Notes under the pieces: generated by a model | Databases searched by the model: none | What the model saw: only the letters and a program-made list of their open reading frames with translations | Told to the model about the DNA's origin: nothing | Shown: in pieces, positions 9,548 to 18,961 of the stretch | How positions within the stretch are numbered: the stretch's first letter is position 1 | Layout of the letters: every line of letters starts with the position of its first letter | DNA from: Planctomyces sp. | GTDB taxonomy: Bacteria > Planctomycetota > Planctomycetia > Planctomycetales > Planctomycetaceae | Reading direction: 5' to 3' | Length of the DNA: 52,592 nucleotides | Assembly: GCA_027483405.1 (NCBI GenBank) | Contig: JAIXUU010000209.1 | Location: 1-52,592, forward strand | Made by a program: the position numbers and the translations under genes

Positions 9548-9806
9548 TGGTGAAACGACGATGTCATCTTGTAAAGAGGATCTTTAAGTTTCAGCTCAAG
9601 GTGACATTTTGCGTTGAGAGTCAGAGTTCAGCACAGGAAAATGGCTCAACTGTTCTATCATTTCAACTCGAATTATTTAGCAATACATGTATCTCATTTC
9701 TGAGGGTCTGCCAGCAGATGCCGTAGAGCCTGAGCTGTTTTATCAATACATTACCCGCGAATTGGGGGGATGAGGGAGAGGGGGCGGTTGATGTGAGGAT
9801 GGGAGG
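9548..9806. other. Intergenic stretch between converging genes
   Basis: About 260 bp with no recognisable gene, RNA or repeat. The part next to 9807 is G-rich on the plus strand (GGGGGGATGAGGGAGAGGGG) and could be a polypurine tract, but no terminator hairpin for the minus-strand DUF1573 gene was found. Confidence 0.35.
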
Positions 9807-10811
9807 TTATTCAACATTCCGTCCCTGGATCATCACGGGGACTTTCAGAAAGCGTGTTTCAGGATCAGTCGTTTCGATTTCAATCAGGGCGTGGTGACGG
9901 CCTGGTGGGAGTTCGGCGACGACGGTGATGTAGACGATCTTCTCGTTAGGCTGGTGAGCTTCTTCCGCCACAAAAGGATCGGAATGACCGGCTGATGGCC
10001 GTCTCTGTGACCGGTTTTTGCCTGCTGTGGTTTCGGGAAGTGGCTCTGTTTCCGGGATGGGAGTCAGCGAAGGTTTGGCTGGCGGGTTGATATTCGCCGG
10101 GGTCAAGGCGGAGACTGCTTGTGCTGCTTCCTTCGATTTTTGAGCAGGTTGGATCTGTTCAAGTGAAAAGCCTTCCGGAGGAGTCAGCGAAGCTTTCACA
10201 AAGGGGGAACCTGTGCGCAGGCTCAAGATTTCGACCTGGTGGCCCCGGCTGTCGTGAACAAACAGAGGCTGTGTCGTCGGCTGGTTGCTGAGCTGATAGA
10301 CAATCAGCGCTGGTGGACGGACACTCAACCGCTGTTCCGGGAGATGCAGGCGGAAAGTGAGCCGGTCGGTTCGCGTCTTTGTATCGCGATAGACGACATC
10401 GCAGAAGAACTCTTTCTCACCCGGCGTTTCGTTAGCGGGCTGCATGCGAAGATTGATCTGTCCGGCTTCGCCGGGGGCATAGACCTGTTTATCGAGGCGT
10501 GGCATCAGGCAACCGCAACTGGGGATCAGTTCCTGAATGGTCACCGGGACAGTGCTGGTATTGCGAAAGCGAAACGTGGCACGGAGTTCGTCGGCTGGGC
10601 GCACCTTGCCCAAGTCGACGGCATATTGCGAAAAGGCGAGTGCCGGGCCTGCTGGTAAAGCTTCTTTCCAGTTCGTGGGCTGGCTCCAGAAAGGGGAAGC
10701 CCAGGCCAGTGCAGGGGGAGCCATGACAACCAGGCAAAGAACCACAGCCAAGGGCAGGTTTCCGCGAGTCGAAGTGGTTCTGGATGCTGGTGGTATGGAA
10801 GCTTGTGACAT
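9807..10811 (-). CDS. Secreted DUF1573 domain protein
   Basis: A 334-residue exported protein from ATG 10811; a GTG four codons upstream (10823) is an alternative. Residues around 20-40 (LAVVLCLVVMAPPALAWA) form a signal peptide with an ALA-type cleavage site. The DUF1573 domain follows: YAVDLGKVRPADELRATFRF then RNTSTVPVTIQELIPSCGCL, where the PSCGC cysteine pair is the family hallmark of this immunoglobulin-like fold. After a second strand-rich region comes a low-complexity Pro/Ala linker (about residues 225-280) and a final beta domain with PPGRHHALIEIETTDPE. Function of the family is not established; copper or surface roles have been suggested for the CGC motif but nothing here tests that. 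It is divergent from metH. Confidence 0.85.
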   Translation of the reverse strand: MSQASIPPASRTTSTRGNLPLAVVLCLVVMAPPALAWASPFWSQPTNWKEALPAGPALAFSQYAVDLGKVRPADELRATFRFRNTSTVPVTIQELIPSCGCLMPRLDKQVYAPGEAGQINLRMQPANETPGEKEFFCDVVYRDTKTRTDRLTFRLHLPEQRLSVRPPALIVYQLSNQPTTQPLFVHDSRGHQVEILSLRTGSPFVKASLTPPEGFSLEQIQPAQKSKEAAQAVSALTPANINPPAKPSLTPIPETEPLPETTAGKNRSQRRPSAGHSDPFVAEEAHQPNEKIVYITVVAELPPGRHHALIEIETTDPETRFLKVPVMIQGRNVE

Positions 10812-11265
10812 GTGAGGAATCACTCAAGCAAAGGTACGGGGCTAAGGTCCTGGAGGTCGTAACCTTGAACTCCAGACGACCTCGCTGAGGCCGAAAAGTA
10901 GACGATGGAATAGCTGGAAATGGCTTTTTGGTGAAGATCACTCGGGAGAGAGAGACGGGTTTCCAAAGAATTTTGAGGGATGATTTGGAGCCGAAAACTC
11001 GTCTTGAATCGATCTGTGCAGGCAGGTTGGAGTGCCAGAACAAGAGACGAGTCGCTAAAATGCGGTATGGACAGCACTTGGAGGCAGGTGCTGACCGGTT
11101 GGCAGCAGGGGAAGGTCGATGGCTGACTCCCTGGCATTTTCTGGACTGAGACTTTGCCGTAACATCTAAGGATGTTATGTGTTGCGGCGATAATCGGTGT
11201 TAAGAATGGCACTGCTGCCCACGAAAACTTTCGGTAATACTCATTGAGACTGGCTGACCTGACGC
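10812..11265. other. Divergent DUF1573/metH intergenic region with competing short hairpins
   Basis: This 450-bp region separates the minus-strand DUF1573 gene from metH. It contains three mutually exclusive short inverted repeats in 40 bp: AAGGT/ACCTT (10844-10848, 10862-10866), CTGGAG/CTCCAG (10850-10855, 10870-10875) and GAGGTCGT/ACGACCTC (10853-10860, 10876-10883). A small hairpin AACATC-TAAG-GATGTT sits at 11161-11176. I looked for a cobalamin, SAM or SAH riboswitch before metH and did not find their conserved boxes. Confidence 0.35.
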
Positions 11266-14200
11266 ATGGTTGATACTTCCCGCCCCGGACTGTTTGAGTC
11301 GCTTCTGGATGATCGCATTCTGATTCTCGACGGGGCGATGGGTTCGATGATCCATCGGTTCGAGCCGACTGAGGCCGATTATCGAGGTGAGAGATTCAAA
11401 TCGCATACAATCGATTTGAAGAACGCATCGGATGTGCTGGTGCTGACTCAGCCCCAAATGATCCAGTCCATCCATCGGCAATACCTCGAAGCCGGTGCAG
11501 ATATCATCGAGACCAACACGTTTGGTGCGACAGAACTCATGCTCGATGAGTTTCATCTGGGGCATCTGACTCATGAGATGAATATCGCAGCGGCGACCCT
11601 GGCGCGCGATGTCTGCGACGAGTTCACGAAAAAAAATCCTGCCAAACCTCGATTTGTGGCAGGGAGTATCGGGCCGACGAAGTTCCAGCTTTCGTTCAAT
11701 GCCGATAAGCCGGGTTATCGGCCAGTGACCTTTGAACAACTGGCGGCTTCGTATGCAGGGCAGGTGCGGGCCTTGCTGGATGGCGGCGTCGACCTGCTGC
11801 TGCCGGAGACTTCGTTCGACACGCTGAACATGAAGGCTTGCCTGTATGCCATCGAACAGGTCTTTGCGGAACGCGGCGTTCGCATTCCTGTGATGGTGAG
11901 TGGCACCATTTTCCAGGGTGGCGTGACGCTCACCGGGCAGACGATGGAGGCCTTCTGGGCAGCCGTCTCGCACAATCCCATGACCAGCGTCGGCTTAAAT
12001 TGCGCGCTCGGCCCCAAGCAGATGCGGCAGTATGTCGAGACGCTCGCGAACACTGCGACCAGATACATCAGTTGTTATCCCAATGCGGGCATGCCCGACG
12101 GCATGGGGGGCTTTGATTCCACACCCAGCGAGTTCTCGGGTGTTATTCGCGAGTTCGCTGAAAATGGCTGGGTGAATATTGTCGGTGGGTGCTGCGGCAC
12201 GACCCCTGAGTTTATCCACGCCGTCGCAAATGTTGTGAAGGGGGTCGCTCCGCGCAAGGTCCCCAATGAGACCCACTGGTCGGTTTACAGCGGGTCGGAT
12301 GTCCTCAAGATTCCGGCTGCCGATGCTGTGTTCGACGAAGGCCAGCCTGCGCCAAACCGATCGTTCCTGATGATTGGTGAGCGGACGAACGTGACGGGTT
12401 CGAAGAAGTTCGCCCGACTCATTCGCGAAAAGAAATACGAAGAAGCTCTCACCATTGCTGCCCAGCAGGTTGAGAACGGCGCGAACATGATCGACGTCAA
12501 CATGGACGAAGGTCTGCTCGACAGCAAAGCGGAGATGGTTCATTTCCTGAATCTGATCTCTGACGATCCGGCCATCAGCAAAGTGCCGGTGATGGTGGAC
12601 AGCTCGAAGTTCGATGTCATTGAGGCGGGGTTGAAATGTCTGTCTGGTAAAGGAGTTGTGAATTCGATCGCGATTAAAGATGAGGGCGACGAGGCGTTTA
12701 TTGCGAAGGCGAAAACTATTCGCAAGTACGGTGCTGCCGTCGTGGTCATGGCATTTGATGAAAACGGCCAGGCTGCTACCAAGGCGGACAAAGTGCGGAT
12801 CTGTCAGCGGGCGTACAAACTTTTGACAGAGAAGGCCGGGTTCCCGCCCGAAGATATCATCTTCGATTGCAACATCCTCACCGTGGGTACGGGGATGGAA
12901 GAGCATGCGAACTATGCTGTCGAGTTCATCGAAGCCGTTCGCGAAATCAAGGCCACCTGCCCTTATGCGAGAACTTCCGGCGGTGTGAGTAATGTTTCGT
13001 TCTCGTTCCGTGGAAACGAGCATGTTCGCGAAGCGATGAATGCCGCCTTCCTGTATCACGCGATCAATGCCGGTCTCGATATGGGGATTGTCAACGCCGG
13101 GCAACTGGCCGTTTATGACGAGATCGAGAAGGAGCTGTTGACCTACGTCGAAGACGTGCTGCTGAATCGTCGGCCCGATGCGACGGAGCGTTTGATTGCC
13201 TATTCGGAAGAACTCAAGGCGCGCGAAACACGAACGGATGACAGTGGCCCGGTTGTCGAAGCGTGGCGCAGTGAATCGGTCGAAGAGCGGCTCAAGCATG
13301 CCTTGCTCAAAGGAATTGCCGACTTTATCGATGAAGATACCGAAGAGGCACGGCTCAAGTATGGCCGACCGCTTAATGTCATTCAGGGACCGCTGATGGA
13401 CGGCATGAATGTCGTGGGCAAACTCTTTGGTGAAGGAAAGATGTTTCTGCCGCAGGTCGTGAAGAGCGCCCGCGTCATGAAGAAGTCTGTGGCGTATCTG
13501 CAGCCCTTTATGGAAGCGGAGAAAGAAGCTCTGGCTGCCAGTGCAGCGACAGCCGGTGAAACAACGGTGGCGGCACAACCCACATCGACGAGCCGGGGCA
13601 AAATTCTGATTGCCACCGTGAAGGGGGATGTGCACGACATTGGCAAAAACATCGTGGCTGTGGTTTTGCGCTGCAATAACTTCGAAGTGCTCGATTTAGG
13701 GGTGATGGTTCCCTGCGACAAGATTCTGGACACCGCGATTGCGGAAGGTTGCCAGATTATCGGGTTGTCAGGATTGATCACGCCGTCGCTCGATGAAATG
13801 ACCACTGTCGCCAAAGAGATGGAACGGCGCGGGTTCAAAATTCCCCTCCTGATTGGTGGGGCGACCACGAGTGCGAAGCATACGGCAGTCAAGATTGCTC
13901 CCCATTACTCAGCACCGACGGTGCACATTGTGGATGCGTCGCTCTCAGTCCCCGTTGTCGAGAACCTGCTGGATGATGAACGGCGGGATGCCTACTTGAA
14001 ACAACTGGCAGCCAATCAGCAGCGTGATCGAGATACCTACGGGCATCTGCAGAAACGCACGCTGGTTCCGTTTGAAGAAGCGTGCCGCCGCCGGTTCGAG
14101 ACTGATTGGAAGACCGAAAGGATTGATACGCCTGACTTCTGGGGCGCGAAAGTGCTGGATGATTTCCCGCTCGAGAAACTGGTGCCATACATCGACTGGT

Positions 14201-15054
14201 CACCATTTTTCATGACCTGGGAATTACGCGGGAAGTATCCGAAAATCCTCCATGATCCAGTCGTTGGTGAAGAAGCCAGCCGGGTCTTTAGTGATGCACA
14301 AAAGCTGCTCGACCGGATACTTAAGGAGAAACTCCTCCAGGCCAAGGGTGTGTACGGTTTCTGGCCGGCACAGGCTGATGGTGAAGATATCGTGTTGTAC
14401 TCGCCAGAGAGTGTGGCGGCTGGAAAACCAGAGATCATCCAACGCTTTCCGATGCTGCGTCAGCAGTGGGAACGAGTGGGCCAGAAAGAATTCCGGTCAT
14501 TGGCGGATTACATCGCACCGATTGAAAGTGGGCGGATGGATTCGCTGGGGGCGTTTGCTGTGACCACAGGGATTGGCTGTGATGAACTCGCGGATGAGTT
14601 TCTCCACAAACAGCATGATGACTATCTGTCGATCATGACGAAGGCTTTGGCCGATCGACTGGCCGAAGCTTTTGCCGAATATCTGCATCATGAAGCCCGT
14701 CAACATTGGGGCTTTGGCCGCGAAGAATTGCTCTCCAAAGAAGAAATGATTGAGGAAAAGTACCGTGGGATTCGGCCTGCCTATGGCTATCCCGCTTGTC
14801 CGGATCATACGGAAAAAGTTCCGCTGTTCGAACTGCTGGATGTCGAGAAAAACACAGGCATCAAGTTGACGGAAAGCTATGCGATGCACCCGGGGGCGGC
14901 TGTGAGCGGTTTGTATTTCGCTCATCCAGAATCCCGCTACTTCTCGGTCGATAAAGTGACCAAAGACCAAATTGAAGACTATGCACGACGCAAAGAAATG
15001 TCCGTTGCAGAAGTCGAAAAATGGCTCATGCCCAACCTCGGTTACGACAACTGA
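11266..15054 (+). CDS. metH: Cobalamin-dependent methionine synthase
   Basis: Full-length MetH (1262 residues), which transfers the methyl group of 5-methyltetrahydrofolate to homocysteine through cobalamin. All four modules are visible. The homocysteine module begins [13 protein letters not shown] and carries the zinc cysteines C246 (GLNCALG) and C309-C310 (GGCCGTT). The pterin module starts near [17 protein letters not shown] (about residue 365). The cobalamin module contains [10 protein letters not shown] with the axial-ligand His at about residue 790 and the downstream [13 protein letters not shown]. The C-terminal reactivation module for S-adenosylmethionine contains [15 protein letters not shown] near residue 1170. 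Presence of the activation module means reductive reactivation is expected, but no flavodoxin or metF gene is adjacent. yhaM follows 174 bp downstream on the same strand. Confidence 0.97.
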   Translation: MVDTSRPGLFESLLDDRILILDGAMGSMIHRFEPTEADYRGERFKSHTIDLKNASDVLVLTQPQMIQSIHRQYLEAGADIIETNTFGATELMLDEFHLGHLTHEMNIAAATLARDVCDEFTKKNPAKPRFVAGSIGPTKFQLSFNADKPGYRPVTFEQLAASYAGQVRALLDGGVDLLLPETSFDTLNMKACLYAIEQVFAERGVRIPVMVSGTIFQGGVTLTGQTMEAFWAAVSHNPMTSVGLNCALGPKQMRQYVETLANTATRYISCYPNAGMPDGMGGFDSTPSEFSGVIREFAENGWVNIVGGCCGTTPEFIHAVANVVKGVAPRKVPNETHWSVYSGSDVLKIPAADAVFDEGQPAPNRSFLMIGERTNVTGSKKFARLIREKKYEEALTIAAQQVENGANMIDVNMDEGLLDSKAEMVHFLNLISDDPAISKVPVMVDSSKFDVIEAGLKCLSGKGVVNSIAIKDEGDEAFIAKAKTIRKYGAAVVVMAFDENGQAATKADKVRICQRAYKLLTEKAGFPPEDIIFDCNILTVGTGMEEHANYAVEFIEAVREIKATCPYARTSGGVSNVSFSFRGNEHVREAMNAAFLYHAINAGLDMGIVNAGQLAVYDEIEKELLTYVEDVLLNRRPDATERLIAYSEELKARETRTDDSGPVVEAWRSESVEERLKHALLKGIADFIDEDTEEARLKYGRPLNVIQGPLMDGMNVVGKLFGEGKMFLPQVVKSARVMKKSVAYLQPFMEAEKEALAASAATAGETTVAAQPTSTSRGKILIATVKGDVHDIGKNIVAVVLRCNNFEVLDLGVMVPCDKILDTAIAEGCQIIGLSGLITPSLDEMTTVAKEMERRGFKIPLLIGGATTSAKHTAVKIAPHYSAPTVHIVDASLSVPVVENLLDDERRDAYLKQLAANQQRDRDTYGHLQKRTLVPFEEACRRRFETDWKTERIDTPDFWGAKVLDDFPLEKLVPYIDWSPFFMTWELRGKYPKILHDPVVGEEASRVFSDAQKLLDRILKEKLLQAKGVYGFWPAQADGEDIVLYSPESVAAGKPEIIQRFPMLRQQWERVGQKEFRSLADYIAPIESGRMDSLGAFAVTTGIGCDELADEFLHKQHDDYLSIMTKALADRLAEAFAEYLHHEARQHWGFGREELLSKEEMIEEKYRGIRPAYGYPACPDHTEKVPLFELLDVEKNTGIKLTESYAMHPGAAVSGLYFAHPESRYFSVDKVTKDQIEDYARRKEMSVAEVEKWLMPNLGYDN

Positions 15055-15170
15055 TGGATCGTCAAAGGGTTGCGGAAGTCGAGAAATCGTGGAGGTAGAC
15101 TTGTGATGTGCGGGCCAACCCGCCATCTTCGACAAGGCAGTCGAGATGATTAACCGATAACTACTGCGAT

Positions 15171-15202
15171 GTTCAGTTGGGCCGTGAGGGACTGAACGGC
15201 CC
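15171..15202 (+). promoter_or_regulatory. Overlapping alternative hairpins in the yhaM leader
   Basis: GTTCAGT (15171-15177) can pair with ACTGAAC (15191-15197), or GGGCCGT (15179-15185) can pair with ACGGCCC (15196-15202); the two stems share bases so only one can form fully, or they make a compact pseudoknot. They lie 27 nt before the yhaM start, ahead of a strong AGGAG ribosome site (15220-15224). It may be an attenuator or a metH terminator; the following GAATTTTG is only a weak U-run. Confidence 0.35.
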
Positions 15203-15228
15203 CCGAATTTTGCTGCGATAGGAGTTCC

Positions 15229-16215
15229 ATGGCCAGGCGGCTCATACTTGAACTGAAAGATGGCGATAACGTTGATGAGACGTTTCTGGTGGCAGATCGT
15301 CAGTTGCGTGCCAATCGCAATGCAGCGCTGTATCTGAATGTCGATCTCCGCGATAAATCGGGGGTGATCAATGGCCGCATGTGGAATGTCTCAGAAGAAT
15401 CTGTCGCACACATTCAGGCCGGTCAGTATGTGCGAGTGCGGGGAAAGGTGCAGCTTTTTCAGGGCGTCTTGCAACTGATCCTTACGGGAGCACAGCCAAT
15501 CGATGCGGCGACGATCGATCCGCTCGATTTTCTGCCGGAAACGACAGCAAATATCGAGCAGTTGATGTCCCGCTTGCGGGAACATCTGCTGAAAATCGAG
15601 TCGGTACCACTGAGAACGTTGTGTGAGTGCTGCCTGCTCGATGAAGAACTGATGGAAAAGTATGCGAAGGCACCGGCCGGCATCAAGGCTCATCATGCCT
15701 ACCATGGGGGATTGCTGGAGCATGTCGTGACGCTGATGGATCTGGCCCGCAAGGTGGTTGAGGTTTATCCGACCCTGGATGCAGATCTGCTGGTCTCCGG
15801 GGTCTTCTGGCACGATATCGGCAAGCTTCGCGAACTGAGTTATGAAACGTCCTTTGCCTATACGGATGAAGGACAGTTGATCGGGCATCTGCAGATTGGT
15901 GTCGAGATGCTTTCCGAGCGGATTCGCGAAACGGAGCAGCTATCGGGCGAAAGGTTTCCCGAAGAGCTGTCGTGGCGTCTCAAGCATCTGATTCTGAGTC
16001 ACCATGGAAGCTATGAGTTTGGCAGCCCGCGTTTGCCAATGACGCCCGAAGCGATGGCGCTCCACTTATTAGATAACCTCGATGCCAAGTTGCATGAGTT
16101 CATGCGGGCGATTTCCGAAGACCCGCATGGCGAATCGCACTGGACGCTGTTTTTACCAAGGCTGGATCGCAAGCTGTACAAGACACCGACTGATGCTTCA
16201 AAGCGACTGGAGTAA
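15229..16215 (+). CDS. yhaM: YhaM-type 3'-5' exoribonuclease (OB fold plus HD domain)
   Basis: A 328-residue protein matching the YhaM/Cbf1 architecture: an N-terminal OB-fold nucleic-acid binding domain (residues 1-95, with LNVDLRDKSGVINGRMW and VRVRGKVQLFQGVLQL) and an HD hydrolase domain. The HD metal ligands are visible as HHAYHGGLLEHV (H165), FWHDIGKL (H195, D196), H220 and LILSHHGSYEFG (about 254-262). In Firmicutes YhaM is a Mn-dependent 3'-5' exonuclease acting on short RNA and DNA ends. The start is fixed by AGGAG five bases before the ATG. Function by homology is likely but substrate preference in this organism is inferred only. Confidence 0.85.
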   Translation: MARRLILELKDGDNVDETFLVADRQLRANRNAALYLNVDLRDKSGVINGRMWNVSEESVAHIQAGQYVRVRGKVQLFQGVLQLILTGAQPIDAATIDPLDFLPETTANIEQLMSRLREHLLKIESVPLRTLCECCLLDEELMEKYAKAPAGIKAHHAYHGGLLEHVVTLMDLARKVVEVYPTLDADLLVSGVFWHDIGKLRELSYETSFAYTDEGQLIGHLQIGVEMLSERIRETEQLSGERFPEELSWRLKHLILSHHGSYEFGSPRLPMTPEAMALHLLDNLDAKLHEFMRAISEDPHGESHWTLFLPRLDRKLYKTPTDASKRLE

Positions 16216-16222
16216 GGTTTTG

Positions 16223-16355
16223 TCGCAGTGTGTCGGATAGATGGGTGTGGCACGACCCTGACGGCCCCAAAATCAAAACACTGCGAAAGGGCGTGGTCTT
16301 TGTCTTGTTCGATTCATGTTCACGCCCTTCGGAAGACCTCAGGGACATGCCACAC
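16223..16355. other. Nested inverted repeats with pseudoknot-like topology
   Basis: Three pairs of arms lie in 133 bp between yhaM and the MFS gene. A: TCGCAGTGT (16223-16231) with ACACTGCGA (16278-16286), perfect 9 bp. B: 17-nt arms 16245-16261 and 16339-16355, pairing 8 + 6 bp around one small mismatched region. C: AAGGGCGTG (16287-16295) with CACGCCCTT (16321-16329), perfect 9 bp, directly abutting the right arm of A. A and B interleave, so full pairing needs a pseudoknot. It is either a structured RNA in the yhaM 3' region/MFS leader or a mobile palindromic repeat; sequence alone does not decide. Confidence 0.45.
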
Positions 16356-16432
16356 GACTCTCTATATAATGTGATGTAAATATCATTGTGAGAAATGATC
16401 GAAACAAGACGGCCGGTGTGGGTCGAGTTTAG

Positions 16433-17686
16433 ATGAATCCTGCGAAGACTCCAGCAGCCCCGAGCCTCTCTGAAACCCAGCACAACATCTATGACCGGGT
16501 CTTCTGGCTGGCGTACCTGGCAAATATTCTGGCTGTGATGGCCAATGCACTGACTTTTCGATTTGCCGAACTGGTTCACTATCTCGGCGGGAACGAGCAG
16601 ACCACGGGCAACATTGTTAGTGTGGGATTGATTGTCGCTGTGCTCGCGCGGCTCGTGCTTTCCAGCAGCATTGATTATTACGGCACCCGGCTCGTCTGGA
16701 CGCTCTGTTCGGCTTTATTCACCGGAGGAAGCCTCGTCTTTCTCTTGGCCACAGGGCTGGGCTGGCCGTTGTATGTCGCCAGAGCCGCGTTTTATACCGG
16801 GTTGACGGGGATGTTCGCTTGCTCGATGACACACATCCAGAACCATGTGCCACTCAGCCGCAGAACCGAGGTGATTGGCAATCTGGGAAGTAGCGGATTT
16901 GTGGGGATGATCATCGGCTCTAACATTGCTGATCAGGTGGTGCGATGGATTCCTGATCTGCATGAACAGTTTTATGCCCTCTTTGGCGGGGCGGCGGCGA
17001 TCGGTCTGGTCTATTTATTGCTCATCCGGCAATTCCCGCAGACGGGGCATCATGAACCGATGACAGAGCCGCAGTCGGCGGTGCGATTGCTATATCGATA
17101 CTGGCCGGGAGCGGTTGTGCTGGCTGCCATGATGATGGGACTGGGGCAGACGGTGACGACGGTTTTTCTGACTCGCTTTGCGACAGAGCGCGGGCTGAAC
17201 GGGATTGCGATTTTCTTTTCGGCCTATGCCATCAGTGCGTTCTGCTTCCGGATCAGTGTGCGGAACTGGGGTTGGACAATTGGTCGGCGGTGGATGCTCT
17301 TTCGTGGCTTGATGGGCCAGACAGCGGGCCATCTCATGATCCCATTCGTGACAGAGGACTGGCAGCTCCTGATACCCGCGATCATCTGTGGTTTTGGGCA
17401 TGCAATTTTGTTTCCGGCTGTGGTATCGCTGGGAGCAGGTGCTTTTCCCGTGTCGGCCCGAGGGACAGGGACGGCCATCATCCTGGGGATGACCGATCTT
17501 GGCGGTCTCGTCTTCGCCCCGTTTCTGGGCTGGATCATCGACGAAGCCGGCTTCTTCTGGATGTTCGCGACCAGCGCTTCGAGCGCATTCCTCGTCGGGT
17601 GTTTATACCTCGTCGTCGCCAGTCGGCATCCCGATGAAGAATCCCAGCACGGGCGGGTAGCGAGTGGTGTCGGCACAGCACCCTGA
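16433..17686 (+). CDS. Major facilitator superfamily transporter
   Basis: A 417-residue polytopic inner-membrane protein with about twelve hydrophobic segments, starting with VFWLAYLANILAVMANALTF and ending FWMFATSASSAFLVGCLYLVVAS. The pattern of two six-helix halves, the central cytoplasmic loop around residues 195-215 (RQFPQTGHHEPMTEPQSAVR) and the charged RxxxxRRT-type turn (PLSRRTEVIGNLGSSGFVG) match MFS secondary carriers. No substrate-specific motif was recognised. The preceding intergenic region holds the nested inverted repeats at 16223-16355, about 80 nt upstream of the start, which could be its leader. It converges with the DUF2459 gene. Confidence 0.85.
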   Translation: MNPAKTPAAPSLSETQHNIYDRVFWLAYLANILAVMANALTFRFAELVHYLGGNEQTTGNIVSVGLIVAVLARLVLSSSIDYYGTRLVWTLCSALFTGGSLVFLLATGLGWPLYVARAAFYTGLTGMFACSMTHIQNHVPLSRRTEVIGNLGSSGFVGMIIGSNIADQVVRWIPDLHEQFYALFGGAAAIGLVYLLLIRQFPQTGHHEPMTEPQSAVRLLYRYWPGAVVLAAMMMGLGQTVTTVFLTRFATERGLNGIAIFFSAYAISAFCFRISVRNWGWTIGRRWMLFRGLMGQTAGHLMIPFVTEDWQLLIPAIICGFGHAILFPAVVSLGAGAFPVSARGTGTAIILGMTDLGGLVFAPFLGWIIDEAGFFWMFATSASSAFLVGCLYLVVASRHPDEESQHGRVASGVGTAP

Positions 17687-17747
17687 TCGAGTCGAGACCT
17701 ACCTGCTGATATCCGGTGCCAAGAGATTAACACTATTAGATAGCTAT

Positions 17748-18446
17748 TCAATCCGGTAGATAAAGTGTGGGTGTGTGTGGGAGTGTTGATTGCCATGGCG
17801 TGCGGACACCGGCTTTTCGAAGAGCCAGGCCCACCCAGGAGTTGCAGGTGTTGAAGAGATGATAGTTCCCATGGGCTTCAAAGAAAGTATCTGTCTGGCT
17901 ATATGAGTAGCCAGGAATGGGAATGATTCGGCCCTGGTGATCTCGCTGGAACGTGGACTTTATAAATCGCGTCAGTTCGCGGTACTGATCCCGGGAAAGT
18001 TTGACTGAGACCGCATTGGTATAGTACTCGGGCTGTGTCAAATCGACGTGGAGGCAGGTGCGGGAAGGCCAGAAGAGGGCATTGATCACCGTTGAAAGTT
18101 TGAGATCTGCCCAGGTTCGGGTATTCAGGAAAAAGCCACGATCACCCCAGCCGATGGCGACATGAGAATAGCGACTGATATCCCCTGGAAACCAGGCAGG
18201 ATCGAATTCCCCTGACCAGTCGACTAACTCATGCGAAACGGGAACGATCAGATCGGCATGCACTTCCGTGGAAACGACAAAAATTTCGACTCCCTCTGGT
18301 GAGGGTTTGAAGTCATTGTTCACCGGGAAGAGGCCGATGACGATCAGGGCGGCATACGCAAGCGCGCCAAAGAACGTCCACTTCCCCAGCCGCCAGGCCC
18401 AGCGGGTGAATCTTGAAAACCAGGTGGCAGGAATCGTTGAACTCAT
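17748..18446 (-). CDS. DUF2459/TIGR02117 family membrane-anchored protein
   Basis: A 232-residue protein of the DUF2459 (TIGR02117) family. One N-terminal membrane segment (LGKWTFFGALAYAALIVIGLF, residues 21-41) anchors it, with the rest probably periplasmic. Family motifs are the IFVVSTEVHADLIVPV strand, ISRYSHVAIGWGDRGFFLNT, and near the C-terminus the strongly conserved HLFNTCNSWVGLALRKAG, whose Asn-Thr-Cys-Asn could be a thiol active site like that of NlpC/P60-type folds (inference). Biochemical function is unknown. The gene is monocistronic and converges with the MFS gene. Confidence 0.85.
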   Translation of the reverse strand: MSSTIPATWFSRFTRWAWRLGKWTFFGALAYAALIVIGLFPVNNDFKPSPEGVEIFVVSTEVHADLIVPVSHELVDWSGEFDPAWFPGDISRYSHVAIGWGDRGFFLNTRTWADLKLSTVINALFWPSRTCLHVDLTQPEYYTNAVSVKLSRDQYRELTRFIKSTFQRDHQGRIIPIPGYSYSQTDTFFEAHGNYHLFNTCNSWVGLALRKAGVRTPWQSTLPHTPTLYLPD

Positions 18447-18961
18447 ACTGGTTTCAAAGTTTGGGGTAAGGGTTCTCTTTCCGGTCAGAAGACAAAACCC
18501 GTCGCATCAAGACCGATGAGCAACAGAGTGTACACCTTATGGTCTTGCTGTGTCGTGGAAATGTGTCGAGCGATCTGCATATTGAGCTTACGGCATTTCG
18601 TGAACATAGCCGACGAGGGCCGATGGATCTGATCTTCTGGAAAGTGAACGGCATGCACCCGAAGGCGCAGATTCTTGACGCAACACAACCTTAACGATGT
18701 CGAGAGAGTCTCAAGAAGTGTTTGCACTGAAGGTCAATGTGCTGTACTGTAAGCACCAGGAAATGCTCTCTTGTTTCTGACGATTCATGATTGAAGAGCG
18801 TTTGCTGAGCTGAATGCTGGTTTCAAAGTTTTCAGTTCGAAAGCTGGTATTGATCAGGTCCTCGAAGCGATCGCTCGCGTGAAAAATCGATGGCTGTGTG
18901 CCTTGGGGGATCAAGCCATACAACCCCTGTTGAAAACGCATTTTTGCTTTGGAAAATACCT
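18447..18961. other. Intergenic region between divergent genes
   Basis: About 515 bp holding the promoters for the minus-strand DUF2459 gene and the plus-strand transglutaminase-like gene. Several 60-80 codon frames exist on both strands but none has a family feature or ribosome site. No RNA gene or repeat was recognised. Confidence 0.35.

Noticed and set aside
10812-11265. Cobalamin or SAM riboswitch before metH
   Set aside because: The conserved B12 box and SAM-class cores were looked for and are not visible; only short hairpins are present.
11995-13635. 546-codon minus-strand open frame
   Set aside because: It is antisense to metH, whose four domains are all clear in the plus frame; the antisense translation has no family features.
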